Both the position numbers and the translations under genes were made by a program. Below are positions 36,544 through 43,613 of a stretch of 52,537 nucleotides of DNA, piece after piece (the first letter of the stretch is position 1; every line of letters starts with the position of its first letter). The notes under the pieces are model-generated. The model did no database searches and was not told where the DNA came from. It saw nothing but the letters and a program-made list of their open reading frames with translations. The stretch covers positions 1 through 52,537 of the forward strand of contig JANQIN010000070.1 in the NCBI GenBank assembly GCA_028282145.1, in the 5' to 3' direction. This DNA is from Thermodesulfobacteriota bacterium. Lineage in GTDB: Bacteria > Desulfobacterota > Desulfuromonadia > Desulfuromonadales > Geopsychrobacteraceae.

Positions 36544-36735
36544 GTGTCTGAGAAAGAGCCAAATATTGAAAATGAAGTTTTGGTAGCCATCAGAAATGCT
36601 TGGGCAAAATACCCGGATATGAGGCTGACGCAATTATTGATTAATGCAATCGCACCAGAAGAGCCTTGCACAGAAGTTTATGGCACCGAAGACAGCGAGC
36701 TTATTAGGCATCTCAACCGGCTTGCCAATCAGTGA
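36544..36735 (+). CDS. Cassette 1: 63-residue hypothetical protein
   Basis: GTG start at 36544, 63 residues, acidic. It contains RNAWAKYPDMRLTQLLINAI and a C-terminal TEDSELIRHLNRL. This pattern (a short helix, then R-L-x-Q-L-x-x-N-A, then an acidic E/D-L-I motif) recurs in small orphan proteins that I have seen in cassette contexts; no function is known. The stop is followed by attC 1. An ATG four bases earlier is out of frame and stops at once. Confidence 0.7.
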   Translation: MSEKEPNIENEVLVAIRNAWAKYPDMRLTQLLINAIAPEEPCTEVYGTEDSELIRHLNRLANQ

Positions 36736-36751
36736 TGGTTGCGGCACTGAG

Positions 36752-36817
36752 GTATAACCACAAAATCAAGCGGATCGCGCGACACGTGCGCCGCGCCCGT
36801 TATCTCAACCGTTAGAG
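36752..36817 (+). other. attC site 1
   Basis: GTATAAC ... GTTAGAG. The arms AAGCGGATCGCGCG / cgcgcccgtt form the central imperfect hairpin. The stem belongs to the dominant attC family of the array. Confidence 0.8.
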
Positions 36818-36820
36818 GCA

Positions 36821-37261
36821 ATGAGAATGGGAAGCCGCAATCTGCTTATAGGGGCAATCATAGTCGGTATGGTATCAGGGGCGCTCACGCTTACAGATAC
36901 CATTCCAGTATTTGATCCCCAACCTGACGATGCTGATTATGAGTTCCAACTATGGTTCCGATACGCATTCTTAGTCCTGGGTGCCCTTTTCTTCATTGCG
37001 GCTTCAAAGCAGGTAGAAAAGCTGTTGGGTGAGAACTCGCCTTTCAGAAAGCTTAAGGACTCAGGACTAGCCATCCCACAGATTCTTGTGTCCTATATGC
37101 TTGCTGCCTTCGGTTTTGGTCGCTTTCTTGCCATACTCATCTTTCGCCAGGCTTTCGACCTGTTTTCCGTTATCATAGGATTGGTGGGGTTGTGTCTATC
37201 AGCCTATTTTCACTGGCACGAAAAGAAAGCTTCTAACAATGCAATGAAATCCGATCAGTAG
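36821..37261 (+). CDS. Cassette 2: small integral membrane protein
   Basis: The 146-residue protein has four hydrophobic helices (about residues 7-25, 45-62, 85-105 and 110-130), and short polar loops. The C-terminal tail (SNNAMKSDQ) is encoded by the start of the attC site, showing that the attC overlaps the gene. ATG 36821 or 36827. No family recognised. Confidence 0.75.
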   Translation: MRMGSRNLLIGAIIVGMVSGALTLTDTIPVFDPQPDDADYEFQLWFRYAFLVLGALFFIAASKQVEKLLGENSPFRKLKDSGLAIPQILVSYMLAAFGFGRFLAILIFRQAFDLFSVIIGLVGLCLSAYFHWHEKKASNNAMKSDQ

Positions 37262-37297
37262 GTCACGGCCCTTTCAGGCCCACTCCCCACGTTAGGG
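37231..37297 (+). other. attC site 2
   Basis: TTCTAAC ... GTTAGGG with a GGCC-CTTTCA-GGCC hairpin at the centre. Core sites pair with G-T wobble. It differs from the dominant attC type, so the cassette likely came from another array. Confidence 0.7.
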
Positions 37298-37331
37298 CCA
37301 GCCAGTGAGATCAATTCATCAAGGTGAACCA

Positions 37332-37574
37332 ATGACAACAAATCCAGACAAATTGATACCTTTGATTGGTTCTATACTTCCATTTTCCTTAGCATTTTGC
37401 TGTTTCTTCTTTCCTAAAAAACTCCTCGGAATCTTGAACTATTTTTCAAAAGAAAAAGACAATAAAATGATTATTAAACCCGTGACCTTAGAACTCCCCC
37501 ATATGCGAATATTGGGAATAATGATGGTATGTTCAGGAATTTTTTTAATTTTGGTGGGAATATTTTTTATCTGA
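37332..37574 (+). CDS. Cassette 3: small membrane protein
   Basis: From ATG 37332 (AAGGTG five bases upstream), 80 residues with two hydrophobic helices (about 10-30 and 60-80). It ends at TGA 37572-37574. The same frame then stays open for another 60 codons up to 37757, which is unexpected for AT-rich non-coding DNA and may mean a longer gene interrupted by a nonsense codon, or read-through. No family recognised. Confidence 0.6.
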   Translation: MTTNPDKLIPLIGSILPFSLAFCCFFFPKKLLGILNYFSKEKDNKMIIKPVTLELPHMRILGIMMVCSGIFLILVGIFFI

Positions 37575-37631
37575 AAAATTTCACCAGAACTCAAAGGTAC
37601 ACAATACTTAATTCAGGGTGAGATAAATAGT

Positions 37632-37757
37632 GTGCCCCCCGAACTACAACTTGCTCAAAGTCACAAGAACATAGACAGGTATGAAGCTTTTCTTACACGG
37701 CGGGAAAAACAGGCAGACCGAATGGACGAAATTCAAGAAAAGCTTATAACAAAATAA
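37632..37757 (+). CDS. Cassette 3: possible second small ORF or the 3' part of an interrupted gene
   Basis: GTG 37632 to TAA 37757 reads 41 residues, Glu/Lys/Arg-rich and helical (YEAFLTRREKQADRMDEIQE). The frame is open back to the TGA that ends the upstream membrane-protein gene, so this may be the tail of that gene rather than an independent one. The end overlaps attC 3. Confidence 0.35.
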   Translation: MPPELQLAQSHKNIDRYEAFLTRREKQADRMDEIQEKLITK

Positions 37758-37801
37758 TCAAGCGGATCGCTAATCGCTCCCGCTGAATTCAACCGTTAAG
37801 T
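37744..37801 (+). other. attC site 3
   Basis: TTATAAC ... GTTAAGT with AGCGGATCGC / GCTCCCGCT arms. Shares its right arm (CCCGCTGAATTCAAC) with attC 5. Confidence 0.8.
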
Positions 37802-37808
37802 AAAAAGC

Positions 37809-38321
37809 ATGCTTTATGTAATTGTTGAAAAATTTGGGCCTCACTCAAGTGAATCGTGGGAGAGCTACATTGGGTGGCGGAAGGTGAGTTTTTCGTCGTT
37901 CGACTCTGTGGACAGCCTACTTCGGCCTATTCTTTTTGAGCCTGAGTCTGAGGAAGACTGGAGTAATAGCGTAAATGAAGATTTCAAAATCAATATGATT
38001 ACTAATCTTCCTTATGCAATGAAAGCCTTGGGAAGGTACGAAAACGCTGAGATTGTTGGAGTTGAAATTGAACTCGAACAAGAGCCAATTACAAAAGACG
38101 GCCTTTTGGGCTACGACATAATCGATGGATTTTGCGATATATCGCTTTTAACTAATTGGGGCACTGATCACGAGCTCATCAACTCAAAACTAGAACCGAA
38201 TGGGCTTATCACAGACTTTAAGTCCGCTTTCGAAATACGAGAACATCTTCGCTCTCAATACAGTGGAGATGCCCATGCAGAGTCCTGTGAGGTTTGGGCA
38301 ATCTATGCAATCAACACTTAA
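37809..38321 (+). CDS. Cassette 4: hypothetical cytosolic protein
   Basis: The 170-residue protein is acidic, with no signal peptide or membrane segment. No family was recognised. Aromatic-rich segments (SWESYIGWRKVSF and GYDIIDGFCDISLLTNWG) suggest a folded single domain. ATG 37809 is 14 bp after the recombination point, with AAAAAG as weak Shine-Dalgarno. The stop TAA is part of the ACTTAAC core of attC 4. Confidence 0.75.
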   Translation: MLYVIVEKFGPHSSESWESYIGWRKVSFSSFDSVDSLLRPILFEPESEEDWSNSVNEDFKINMITNLPYAMKALGRYENAEIVGVEIELEQEPITKDGLLGYDIIDGFCDISLLTNWGTDHELINSKLEPNGLITDFKSAFEIREHLRSQYSGDAHAESCEVWAIYAINT

Positions 38322-38378
38322 CCATTAAATCAAGCAGATCGCGCGACACGCGCGTCCGCTTATCACTAACCGTTATGT
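38316..38378 (+). other. attC site 4
   Basis: ACTTAAC (perfect RYYYAAC) ... GTTATGT. Stem arms AAGCAGATCGCGCG / CGCGCGTCCGCTT. Near-identical to attC 6 and attC 10. Confidence 0.88.
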
Positions 38379-38393
38379 AGTTTGGAGAATGAT

Positions 38394-39203
38394 ATGGCAG
38401 AACCTTTGACTACTGTTGGCCTAGGAGCAATCACAGCCTATTTATGCAAAGATGGCATACAAAAATTGCTAGGCCCAACTGCAGACTATTTAGGAGAAGG
38501 GCTTAGGGATTTCACCCAGAAGCGTATGGAGAATGTTGGCGCTATCTTTAAGAAAGCAGACAGCAAACTTGGCGCAGAGCGTGAACTGCCAGGCACAATT
38601 CCCCCAAAAGTTTTAAAAACGGTAATTAACGACGGTTCTTATAATGATGACCCTATGGCGGTGGAATATTTTGGTGGGGTTCTAGCGTCCTCGAGGACGG
38701 AGTCCGGTAGGGATGATCGTGGCGCACGGATGGCTAGCCTTGTTGACGAACTATCCACATATCAATTGCGAACCCACTATCTACTGTATTCAACCATTAG
38801 AGAAACATTTAAAGATAAGGGATATCTTTTCAACATGAACGACCGGCCCCTGATGGAGTTATTCGTGCCATTCCGCCCATATGGACATGCAATGGGATTT
38901 AGCGAAGAAGAGAAGGGTAAAACGGACTCTATATTAAGGCACACATTTTTTGGCCTTGCTAACGACTATTTAATAGAAAATGACTTTCAGTACGGCAACA
39001 AAGAAAGCTTAAAAGCGAGAGCCCAACATGCTGATCAAGGCGGGATAGTATGTCAGCCATCAGCGCTTGGAGCTGAACTTTTTCTATGGGCTTTTGGCTG
39101 CGGGGACCACAGTCTGTCATATATATTCAATGAGAACTTTAATCCCGTAGTAGAGAGCACACCAAGTGTGATCGAAGAGGTCAAAGCATTAAAAGGGACA
39201 TAA
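38394..39203 (+). CDS. Cassette 5: DUF4393/Abi-alpha-like protein, candidate defence gene
   Basis: From ATG 38394 (GGAG six bases upstream), 269 residues. The N-terminus LGPTADYLGEGLRDFTQKRMENVG, the segment PPKVLKTVINDGSYNDDPMA and the Gly-rich EYFGGVLASSR resemble, from memory, the DUF4393 (abortive-infection alpha) family; this is recognition by pattern, not a search. There is no clear signal peptide, though residues 5-20 are moderately hydrophobic. The stop codon lies in the attC 5 core. A role in phage defence is inferred from the family name and the cassette context. Confidence 0.7.
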   Translation: MAEPLTTVGLGAITAYLCKDGIQKLLGPTADYLGEGLRDFTQKRMENVGAIFKKADSKLGAERELPGTIPPKVLKTVINDGSYNDDPMAVEYFGGVLASSRTESGRDDRGARMASLVDELSTYQLRTHYLLYSTIRETFKDKGYLFNMNDRPLMELFVPFRPYGHAMGFSEEEKGKTDSILRHTFFGLANDYLIENDFQYGNKESLKARAQHADQGGIVCQPSALGAELFLWAFGCGDHSLSYIFNENFNPVVESTPSVIEEVKALKGT

Positions 39204-39255
39204 CAAATCGTTCCAGCGGATTGCCTTTCGCTCCCGCTGAATTCAACTGTTGGAC
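39198..39255 (+). other. attC site 5
   Basis: ACATAAC ... GTTGGAC; the right core is a perfect GTTRRRY. Arms CCAGCGGATTGC / GCTCCCGCTG. Confidence 0.85.
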
Positions 39256-39260
39256 ACATT

Positions 39261-39740
39261 ATGAAAAAACTGGCCCTCTTCATTTTTGTTTTCAGCGTTT
39301 CGATGGCCCATGCGGCTGAATACCAGATAGGGCCTATCACCATTGTTCCGCCTGCCGGTTATCACATTGAAAGCAATAGGAAAGAGAAAATCCTCGGTGG
39401 GATATTCAATAAGGAAAGAAAGCCAATTGCTCATTTCAACGTTCAAATTGCTTCGTTAAAGAGCAAAAGCGAGGAGCAAATACTTAAGCTTCTTGATCTA
39501 TCGCACCTCGAAAAAAAGAGCTTCATCACTTTTGAAAAAGCGGAAAGCCTTTCTTCAAAGGGCTACGCAGTCAACAGCCTGTCGGGTGAAGCAAATGAGC
39601 CTTTAGCTTACGCACACGTTGCCACATTCAGAGGGAAAGTCTACGGCGTATATGTCGCTGTAATTGACTCGCGGGATAAGAAGCAAGCTGAAGAGGACTT
39701 TTTGAACCTATATCGTCAAATTGACGCTTTGGAATTTTAG
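39261..39740 (+). CDS. Cassette 6: secreted hypothetical protein
   Basis: The 159-residue protein has a typical signal peptide (MKKLALFIFVFSVSMAHA, cleavage before AEYQ), giving a mature periplasmic protein of about 140 residues with a beta-rich start (IGPITIVPPAGYHIES) and a Lys-rich middle. No family recognised. ATG 39261 lies six bases after the attC 5 core and lacks a Shine-Dalgarno. Confidence 0.75.
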   Translation: MKKLALFIFVFSVSMAHAAEYQIGPITIVPPAGYHIESNRKEKILGGIFNKERKPIAHFNVQIASLKSKSEEQILKLLDLSHLEKKSFITFEKAESLSSKGYAVNSLSGEANEPLAYAHVATFRGKVYGVYVAVIDSRDKKQAEEDFLNLYRQIDALEF

Positions 39741-39742
39741 GT

Positions 39743-39807
39743 GTCCAACAACCATATCAAGCGGATCGCGCGACACGCGCGTCCACTTATATAACCAACC
39801 GTTAGCA
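39743..39807 (+). other. attC site 6
   Basis: GTCCAAC (perfect RYYYAAC) ... GTTAGCA. Shares AAGCGGATCGCGCGACACGC with attC 10 and, with small changes, attC 4. Confidence 0.87.
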
Positions 39808-39811
39808 ATAA

Positions 39812-40348
39812 ATGGCCATGACTAAGCATCTAACTCTCATAGTGACACTGTTGCTTCTGGTTCCAGGGACAACTCTGGCTAATGGCATTATTCAATCCCA
39901 CCCTAAGTTTTGTAAGCCAGGGCTGCAAAGCCAATCTAATGGGCCATTCGCTGTCATGCTCTTTTGTGAAGACGCATTGGCGAGTCATATAGGCGTTGTC
40001 TATGAAAAAACAATGGGTGCGCCACTTGACGGAAACTGGAACATCTCTGATCGGTTTTGGCAAAACCCAGAGTGGGCAGCAGATGTCACAGGGTACTTTT
40101 GGAGCAAATCGGGGAAAGAGTTACTGATTGCAACCTCCCCTATCTATGGAACTGGTAGCGTTATCAAATTGAACCTTATGGAGCGAACACACAAAAAGGT
40201 TTTTGACCTAAGCGCCTATAGCCAACTCAAAGGGTTAGAGACATGCATGCTTGAAATGGTTGCTGTCACTGAGGAATCAAAAACCATAGAGCTACAGCTT
40301 GAAGACTGTGGCCAAAAAATCCTTGGCAATATTCAGATCAGCTATTGA
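39812..40348 (+). CDS. Cassette 7: secreted hypothetical protein
   Basis: The 178-residue protein has a signal peptide (about residues 1-23, cleavage at TLANG). The mature part has five cysteines, suggesting disulphides, and a possible beta-propeller-like blade pattern (DVTGYFWSKSGKELLIATSPIYG). No family recognised. ATG 39812 or 39818. Confidence 0.72.
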   Translation: MAMTKHLTLIVTLLLLVPGTTLANGIIQSHPKFCKPGLQSQSNGPFAVMLFCEDALASHIGVVYEKTMGAPLDGNWNISDRFWQNPEWAADVTGYFWSKSGKELLIATSPIYGTGSVIKLNLMERTHKKVFDLSAYSQLKGLETCMLEMVAVTEESKTIELQLEDCGQKILGNIQISY

Positions 40349-40351
40349 AAT

Positions 40352-40409
40352 TTATAACCATTAAATCAACCGGATGCACTTCGCGCTCCGGTTATCACAA
40401 CCGTTATAC
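40352..40409 (+). other. attC site 7
   Basis: TTATAAC ... GTTATAC. Arms AACCGGATGC / GCTCCGGTT, a compensated variant of the dominant stem (both arms changed, pairing kept). Confidence 0.85.
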
Positions 40410-40424
40410 ATCGGGAGAATCTCA

Positions 40425-41564
40425 GTGTTGTCCTCTACAATGAAACAACTGTTCGAACTCAAGCCGCAAATCGCTTACTTCAATTCAGCGAATATCGGGC
40501 CTCGTCTCCAGTCAGTTTCCGAGGCTGGACAGCAGGCGATTAAGCGCTTTTCCAGCCCCTGGGAGATTAGTCCCGAAGACTGGTTCTCTGAGCCCGAAGC
40601 ACTGAGAAGCGAGTTTGCTAGATTCAACGAAATCGATGTCAACTCAGTTGCGCTCATCCCCTCAGTTAGCTACGGAATTGCCATCGCTGCACGAAATATT
40701 GAAATTTCAGCAGGTATGGAAATCGTCGTTGTCAAAGAGCAGTATCCTTCAAATATTTATGCGTGGCGTCGAGTGGCAGAGAATGTTGGAGCTAAGATTA
40801 AAACTGCCCGTCGTAGCAGAGATATATCGTTGAGTGAAGCAGTAATTTCATCCATTAACAGCAACACGCAGGTAGTGGCTATCCCCCACTGCCACTGGAC
40901 AGATGGGGAACCTATCAATCTGGTAGATGTTTCAATAGCGTGCAAAAACTATGGAGCTGCTCTGGTTATCGACGCTAGTCAGTCTCTCGGCGTACGACCT
41001 CTCAATTTTGGCAAAATACGCCCGGATTTCGTTGTGACTGTGGGCTACAAATGGTTATTGGGTGCCTACGGCTTAGGTTATCTATACTGTGATGAAAAGT
41101 GGCAAAGAAATGGAGTCCCACTCGAGGAGAGTTGGCTAAATCGTGCTGGGAGCGAGGATTTTTCAAACCTCGTAAACTACGTTGACGAATATCGACTTGG
41201 GGCACGTCGGTTTGACTTCGGAGAATTTCCTCAATTCATCTCTGTTCCGATGTCGCTGGCAGCCTTGAAACAGCTAAATAAGTGGGGTCAGCAACTCATT
41301 GTAGATCATCTCAGTGCCGTAACTGACGAAATACGCTCTGCGGCGAATGATGCGGGTTTTAACGTTCTTTCAGGTTCTCGCTGTTCAGCACACATCGTCA
41401 GTTTGTTGTTCCCCTCCCAAAAAGATGCAAAATCATTCAATGAAAAACTTAAAAGTGCAGGCATCATCACAAGTGTTCGCGGACAATCTATTCGAATTTC
41501 ACCACATATGCATACGGATCAATCTGATGTCAGTCGTTTATGCGAGCAATTTTCATCGGTATAG
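40425..41564 (+). CDS. Cassette 8: class V PLP-dependent aminotransferase
   Basis: The 379-residue protein (GTG 40425, GGGAGA about seven bases upstream; ATG 40440 is the alternative) has the fold-type I pattern: PHCHWTDG, the cofactor Asp in LVIDASQSLG, and the PLP-binding Lys in VTVGYKWLLGAYG, followed by a GARRFDFGEF segment. It resembles the cysteine desulfurase/isopenicillin-N-epimerase branch, but no catalytic Cys loop was recognised, so it is probably an aminotransferase or lyase. It is the largest cassette and the clearest metabolic enzyme in the array. Substrate unknown. Confidence 0.85.
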   Translation: MLSSTMKQLFELKPQIAYFNSANIGPRLQSVSEAGQQAIKRFSSPWEISPEDWFSEPEALRSEFARFNEIDVNSVALIPSVSYGIAIAARNIEISAGMEIVVVKEQYPSNIYAWRRVAENVGAKIKTARRSRDISLSEAVISSINSNTQVVAIPHCHWTDGEPINLVDVSIACKNYGAALVIDASQSLGVRPLNFGKIRPDFVVTVGYKWLLGAYGLGYLYCDEKWQRNGVPLEESWLNRAGSEDFSNLVNYVDEYRLGARRFDFGEFPQFISVPMSLAALKQLNKWGQQLIVDHLSAVTDEIRSAANDAGFNVLSGSRCSAHIVSLLFPSQKDAKSFNEKLKSAGIITSVRGQSIRISPHMHTDQSDVSRLCEQFSSV

Positions 41565-41592
41565 AATATATGGTATCCAAATTGGGGCAAAA

Positions 41593-41662
41593 GTATAACA
41601 ACAGCCAGCAGGACAAAAACTCCGCCTGTGCTCCATTTTTGCTCCTGCTGTAGACGTTATGC
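41593..41662 (+). other. attC site 8
   Basis: GTATAAC ... GTTATGC with CAGCCAGCAGGA / GCTCCTGCTG arms around a 27-nt loop region. Different stem from the dominant type. Confidence 0.82.
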
Positions 41663-41677
41663 ATAACAGGACAAGTA

Positions 41678-42370
41678 ATGTCGGATACGATTGAACCAAT
41701 CTCTGTTCGATTTCCACTTGTTGGAGAATGGTGTGCGGTAAATACTCCAGGTCACAAAATACCGAGCCACGGGACAGATCAATTTGGGCTTCGATATGCA
41801 TATGATTTCCTTCAAATAGATTGGGGCGAAGAAAAAGGCCTTAAATTCTATAAAACCTCAACATTCAAGAGTTTATTGTTAGGCGTGAAACTCAAAGATA
41901 CGTATTGTTGGTCACAACCGATATATGCGCCATTCGATGGAGAGGTAATCGAAGCAAAAGACGGAATGAAGGAAAGGAACCCTATTCATATCGTTTGTAA
42001 CTTGTCGGTATTGATTAAGAATACTTTTTTCTTTCGCGCAGAAAGTAACGAGGATTTACACCCTGTGCTTGGTAACTACATTATCCTCAAAAAATGCAAA
42101 GACATTTATTCGCTCATTGCACATGCAAGGGACGGCTCTATAAAGGTTTCAGCGGGCGAGGTTGTTTCCGAAGGGCAGATGTTAGGAGAAGTAGGCCACT
42201 CTGGTAATTCCACAGCTCCTCATCTTCACTTTCAGCTCATGGACAGGCCGAATTTACTTGAGGCGAAAGGTTTGCCTTGTTGTTTCAATAATTACAAGCT
42301 GTATAAACAAGGGGAATGGGTGTCTATAATGAATGGCATACCGGGAAGACGGGAACGCATTCATGCATAA
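41678..42370 (+). CDS. Cassette 9: M23-type metallopeptidase
   Basis: The 230-residue protein has the LytM/M23 pattern: a His region (HKIPSHGTDQFGLRYAYDF), APFDGEVIEAKDG, SLIAHARDG and the terminal zinc motif GHSGNSTAPHLHFQL. M23 enzymes cut peptidoglycan cross-bridges, but no signal peptide is visible, so export or a cytosolic substrate is unclear. The stop codon is in attC 9. ATG 41678 lies 16 bp after the attC 8 core; no strong Shine-Dalgarno. Confidence 0.85.
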   Translation: MSDTIEPISVRFPLVGEWCAVNTPGHKIPSHGTDQFGLRYAYDFLQIDWGEEKGLKFYKTSTFKSLLLGVKLKDTYCWSQPIYAPFDGEVIEAKDGMKERNPIHIVCNLSVLIKNTFFFRAESNEDLHPVLGNYIILKKCKDIYSLIAHARDGSIKVSAGEVVSEGQMLGEVGHSGNSTAPHLHFQLMDRPNLLEAKGLPCCFNNYKLYKQGEWVSIMNGIPGRRERIHA

Positions 42371-42434
42371 CAAGTCGGTCAAGTCGACTCCGGGCCTAGG
42401 GCCCTGCGTGGGACGACTGGCTTCACCGTTAGAG
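42365..42434 (+). other. attC site 9
   Basis: GCATAAC ... GTTAGAG with CAAGTCGGTCAAGTCGACTC ... GGGACGACTGGCTTC arms. A third stem type in the array. Confidence 0.8.
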
Positions 42435-42446
42435 CAACTGAGAACT

Positions 42447-42929
42447 ATGAATGACTCTACTGAAATCTTTTTAACTACCGTAAAGGAGTTTTGCCATTGG
42501 GCTGAATCAACTCCGAAATCTGAGGAAGATGAAGTAAAAATAGCGATAAAACTGCTGGCCGACCTTTATTCGAGTGCTCTCAATTTACCCAAAGGTGGTG
42601 TTAACTCAGAAATTGATCCCAATAGAATTTCCTCTGAGGAGTGGGGAAAAATTCTTAAACGATTTGCAGCACTTCCTTTTAACTATTATTCCGTGTTTTT
42701 AAACCCCAATTCACTTGAGAAAAGTGAGACGGGGATAGGCAACCTTGCGGATGATCTGGCAGATATTTACAGGGATTTAAGAGTAGGTCTTGACCTGTAC
42801 GAAAATAGACACGTCAAATACGCCATTTGGAATTGGCGGTTTAGCTTCAATGCACATTGGGGGCAACATGCCGTATCTGCTTTGCAAGCATTGCACATTT
42901 ACGCCTCAGACGAGGGAATTGAGCTCTAA
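42447..42929 (+). CDS. Cassette 10: DUF5063-like protein
   Basis: From ATG 42447, 160 residues. The C-terminal part (LADDLADIYRDLRVGLDLYE, then a segment with WNWRFSFNAHWGQHA and ALQALH) resembles DUF5063, a small helical family of unknown function, as far as I recall. No signal peptide. A longer in-frame extension upstream would run through attC 9 and is rejected. The stop is in the attC 10 core. Confidence 0.75.
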   Translation: MNDSTEIFLTTVKEFCHWAESTPKSEEDEVKIAIKLLADLYSSALNLPKGGVNSEIDPNRISSEEWGKILKRFAALPFNYYSVFLNPNSLEKSETGIGNLADDLADIYRDLRVGLDLYENRHVKYAIWNWRFSFNAHWGQHAVSALQALHIYASDEGIEL

Positions 42930-42986
42930 CCATTAAATCAAGCGGTTCGCGCGACAAGCGCGTCCGCTTATCACCAACCGTTATGA
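42924..42986 (+). other. attC site 10
   Basis: CTCTAAC ... GTTATGA. Arms AAGCGGTTCGCGCG / CGCGTCCGCTT. Near-identical to attC 4 and 6. Confidence 0.87.
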
Positions 42987-42993
42987 GAACAAC

Positions 42994-43536
42994 ATGAAAT
43001 CAATCTTCGCGTATTGCTTTACAGTCCTGCTTTTAATCGCTGTTCTGGTAGGCTATTTATCGGTTTTTTCAGTAGGGGAAAATGACATCGTTGTAGTATT
43101 TCAACCCGGGGAAGCCCCAACAAGAGTCTATGATAAACCAGGATATTACTTCAAAATACCCCTTGTTCAGAGGCTAGCATTTTTTCATAAGGGTTTTTTC
43201 AAACGTCACATTAAAACAGAAATCAGAACAAAAGATGGCCATCTATTGAAGCTAAATTCAGTACTGCAATATAAAATCTCGGATCCCGTTGAATACATCA
43301 AGTTTAGGGATAATGCATATCTCCTTATTGATGAATCAGTTTCAAAAACTCAAAGATTTATTTTTGAGAAGCACAGTCTTTCTGATATCGCACCACGACT
43401 TCTTAGCCCCGAGACTAAAGATCAAGAGTTCATAAATCAATTAGTCCAATATAAGATTGAAAAAGAATTGGCTGTTGACCTTCAAGCAATAGGATTAAAG
43501 GTGATCACCATAAAAGTTAAAGCAGGTACCACCTAA
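42994..43536 (+). CDS. Cassette 11: SPFH/Band 7 (HflC-like) membrane protein
   Basis: The 180-residue protein has an N-terminal membrane helix (about residues 4-26) and an SPFH-type domain: VFSVGENDIVVVFQPGEAP, KPGYYFKIPLVQ and EIRTKDGHLLKLNSVLQYKI. It resembles the first half of HflC, a regulator of the FtsH protease, but is only about half the usual length of HflC. It lacks the long C-terminal coiled coil. Function unknown; a decoy or partner for HflKC/FtsH is speculation. The stop lies in attC 11. Confidence 0.82.
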   Translation: MKSIFAYCFTVLLLIAVLVGYLSVFSVGENDIVVVFQPGEAPTRVYDKPGYYFKIPLVQRLAFFHKGFFKRHIKTEIRTKDGHLLKLNSVLQYKISDPVEYIKFRDNAYLLIDESVSKTQRFIFEKHSLSDIAPRLLSPETKDQEFINQLVQYKIEKELAVDLQAIGLKVITIKVKAGTT

Positions 43537-43591
43537 TAAAAAAATATTCCAGCGGAGATTTAAACGAATCCGCTTAAATTCACCGTTATAA
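43531..43591 (+). other. attC site 11
   Basis: ACCTAAT (core AAC changed to AAT) ... GTTATAA with CCAGCGGAGATT / AATCCGCTTAAATT arms. Degenerate left core; may recombine poorly. Confidence 0.7.
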
Positions 43592-43613
43592 TCATGAATA
43601 GAAAGAACGGCAA

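Noticed and set aside
40374-40424. Upstream ATG for the cassette 8 aminotransferase inside attC 7
   Set aside because: It lies within the attC stem; GTG 40425 has a proper ribosome-binding site.
42333-42446. Upstream extension of the cassette 10 gene through attC 9
   Set aside because: Translation would run through a recombination site; ATG 42447 after the core gives a protein matching the family.
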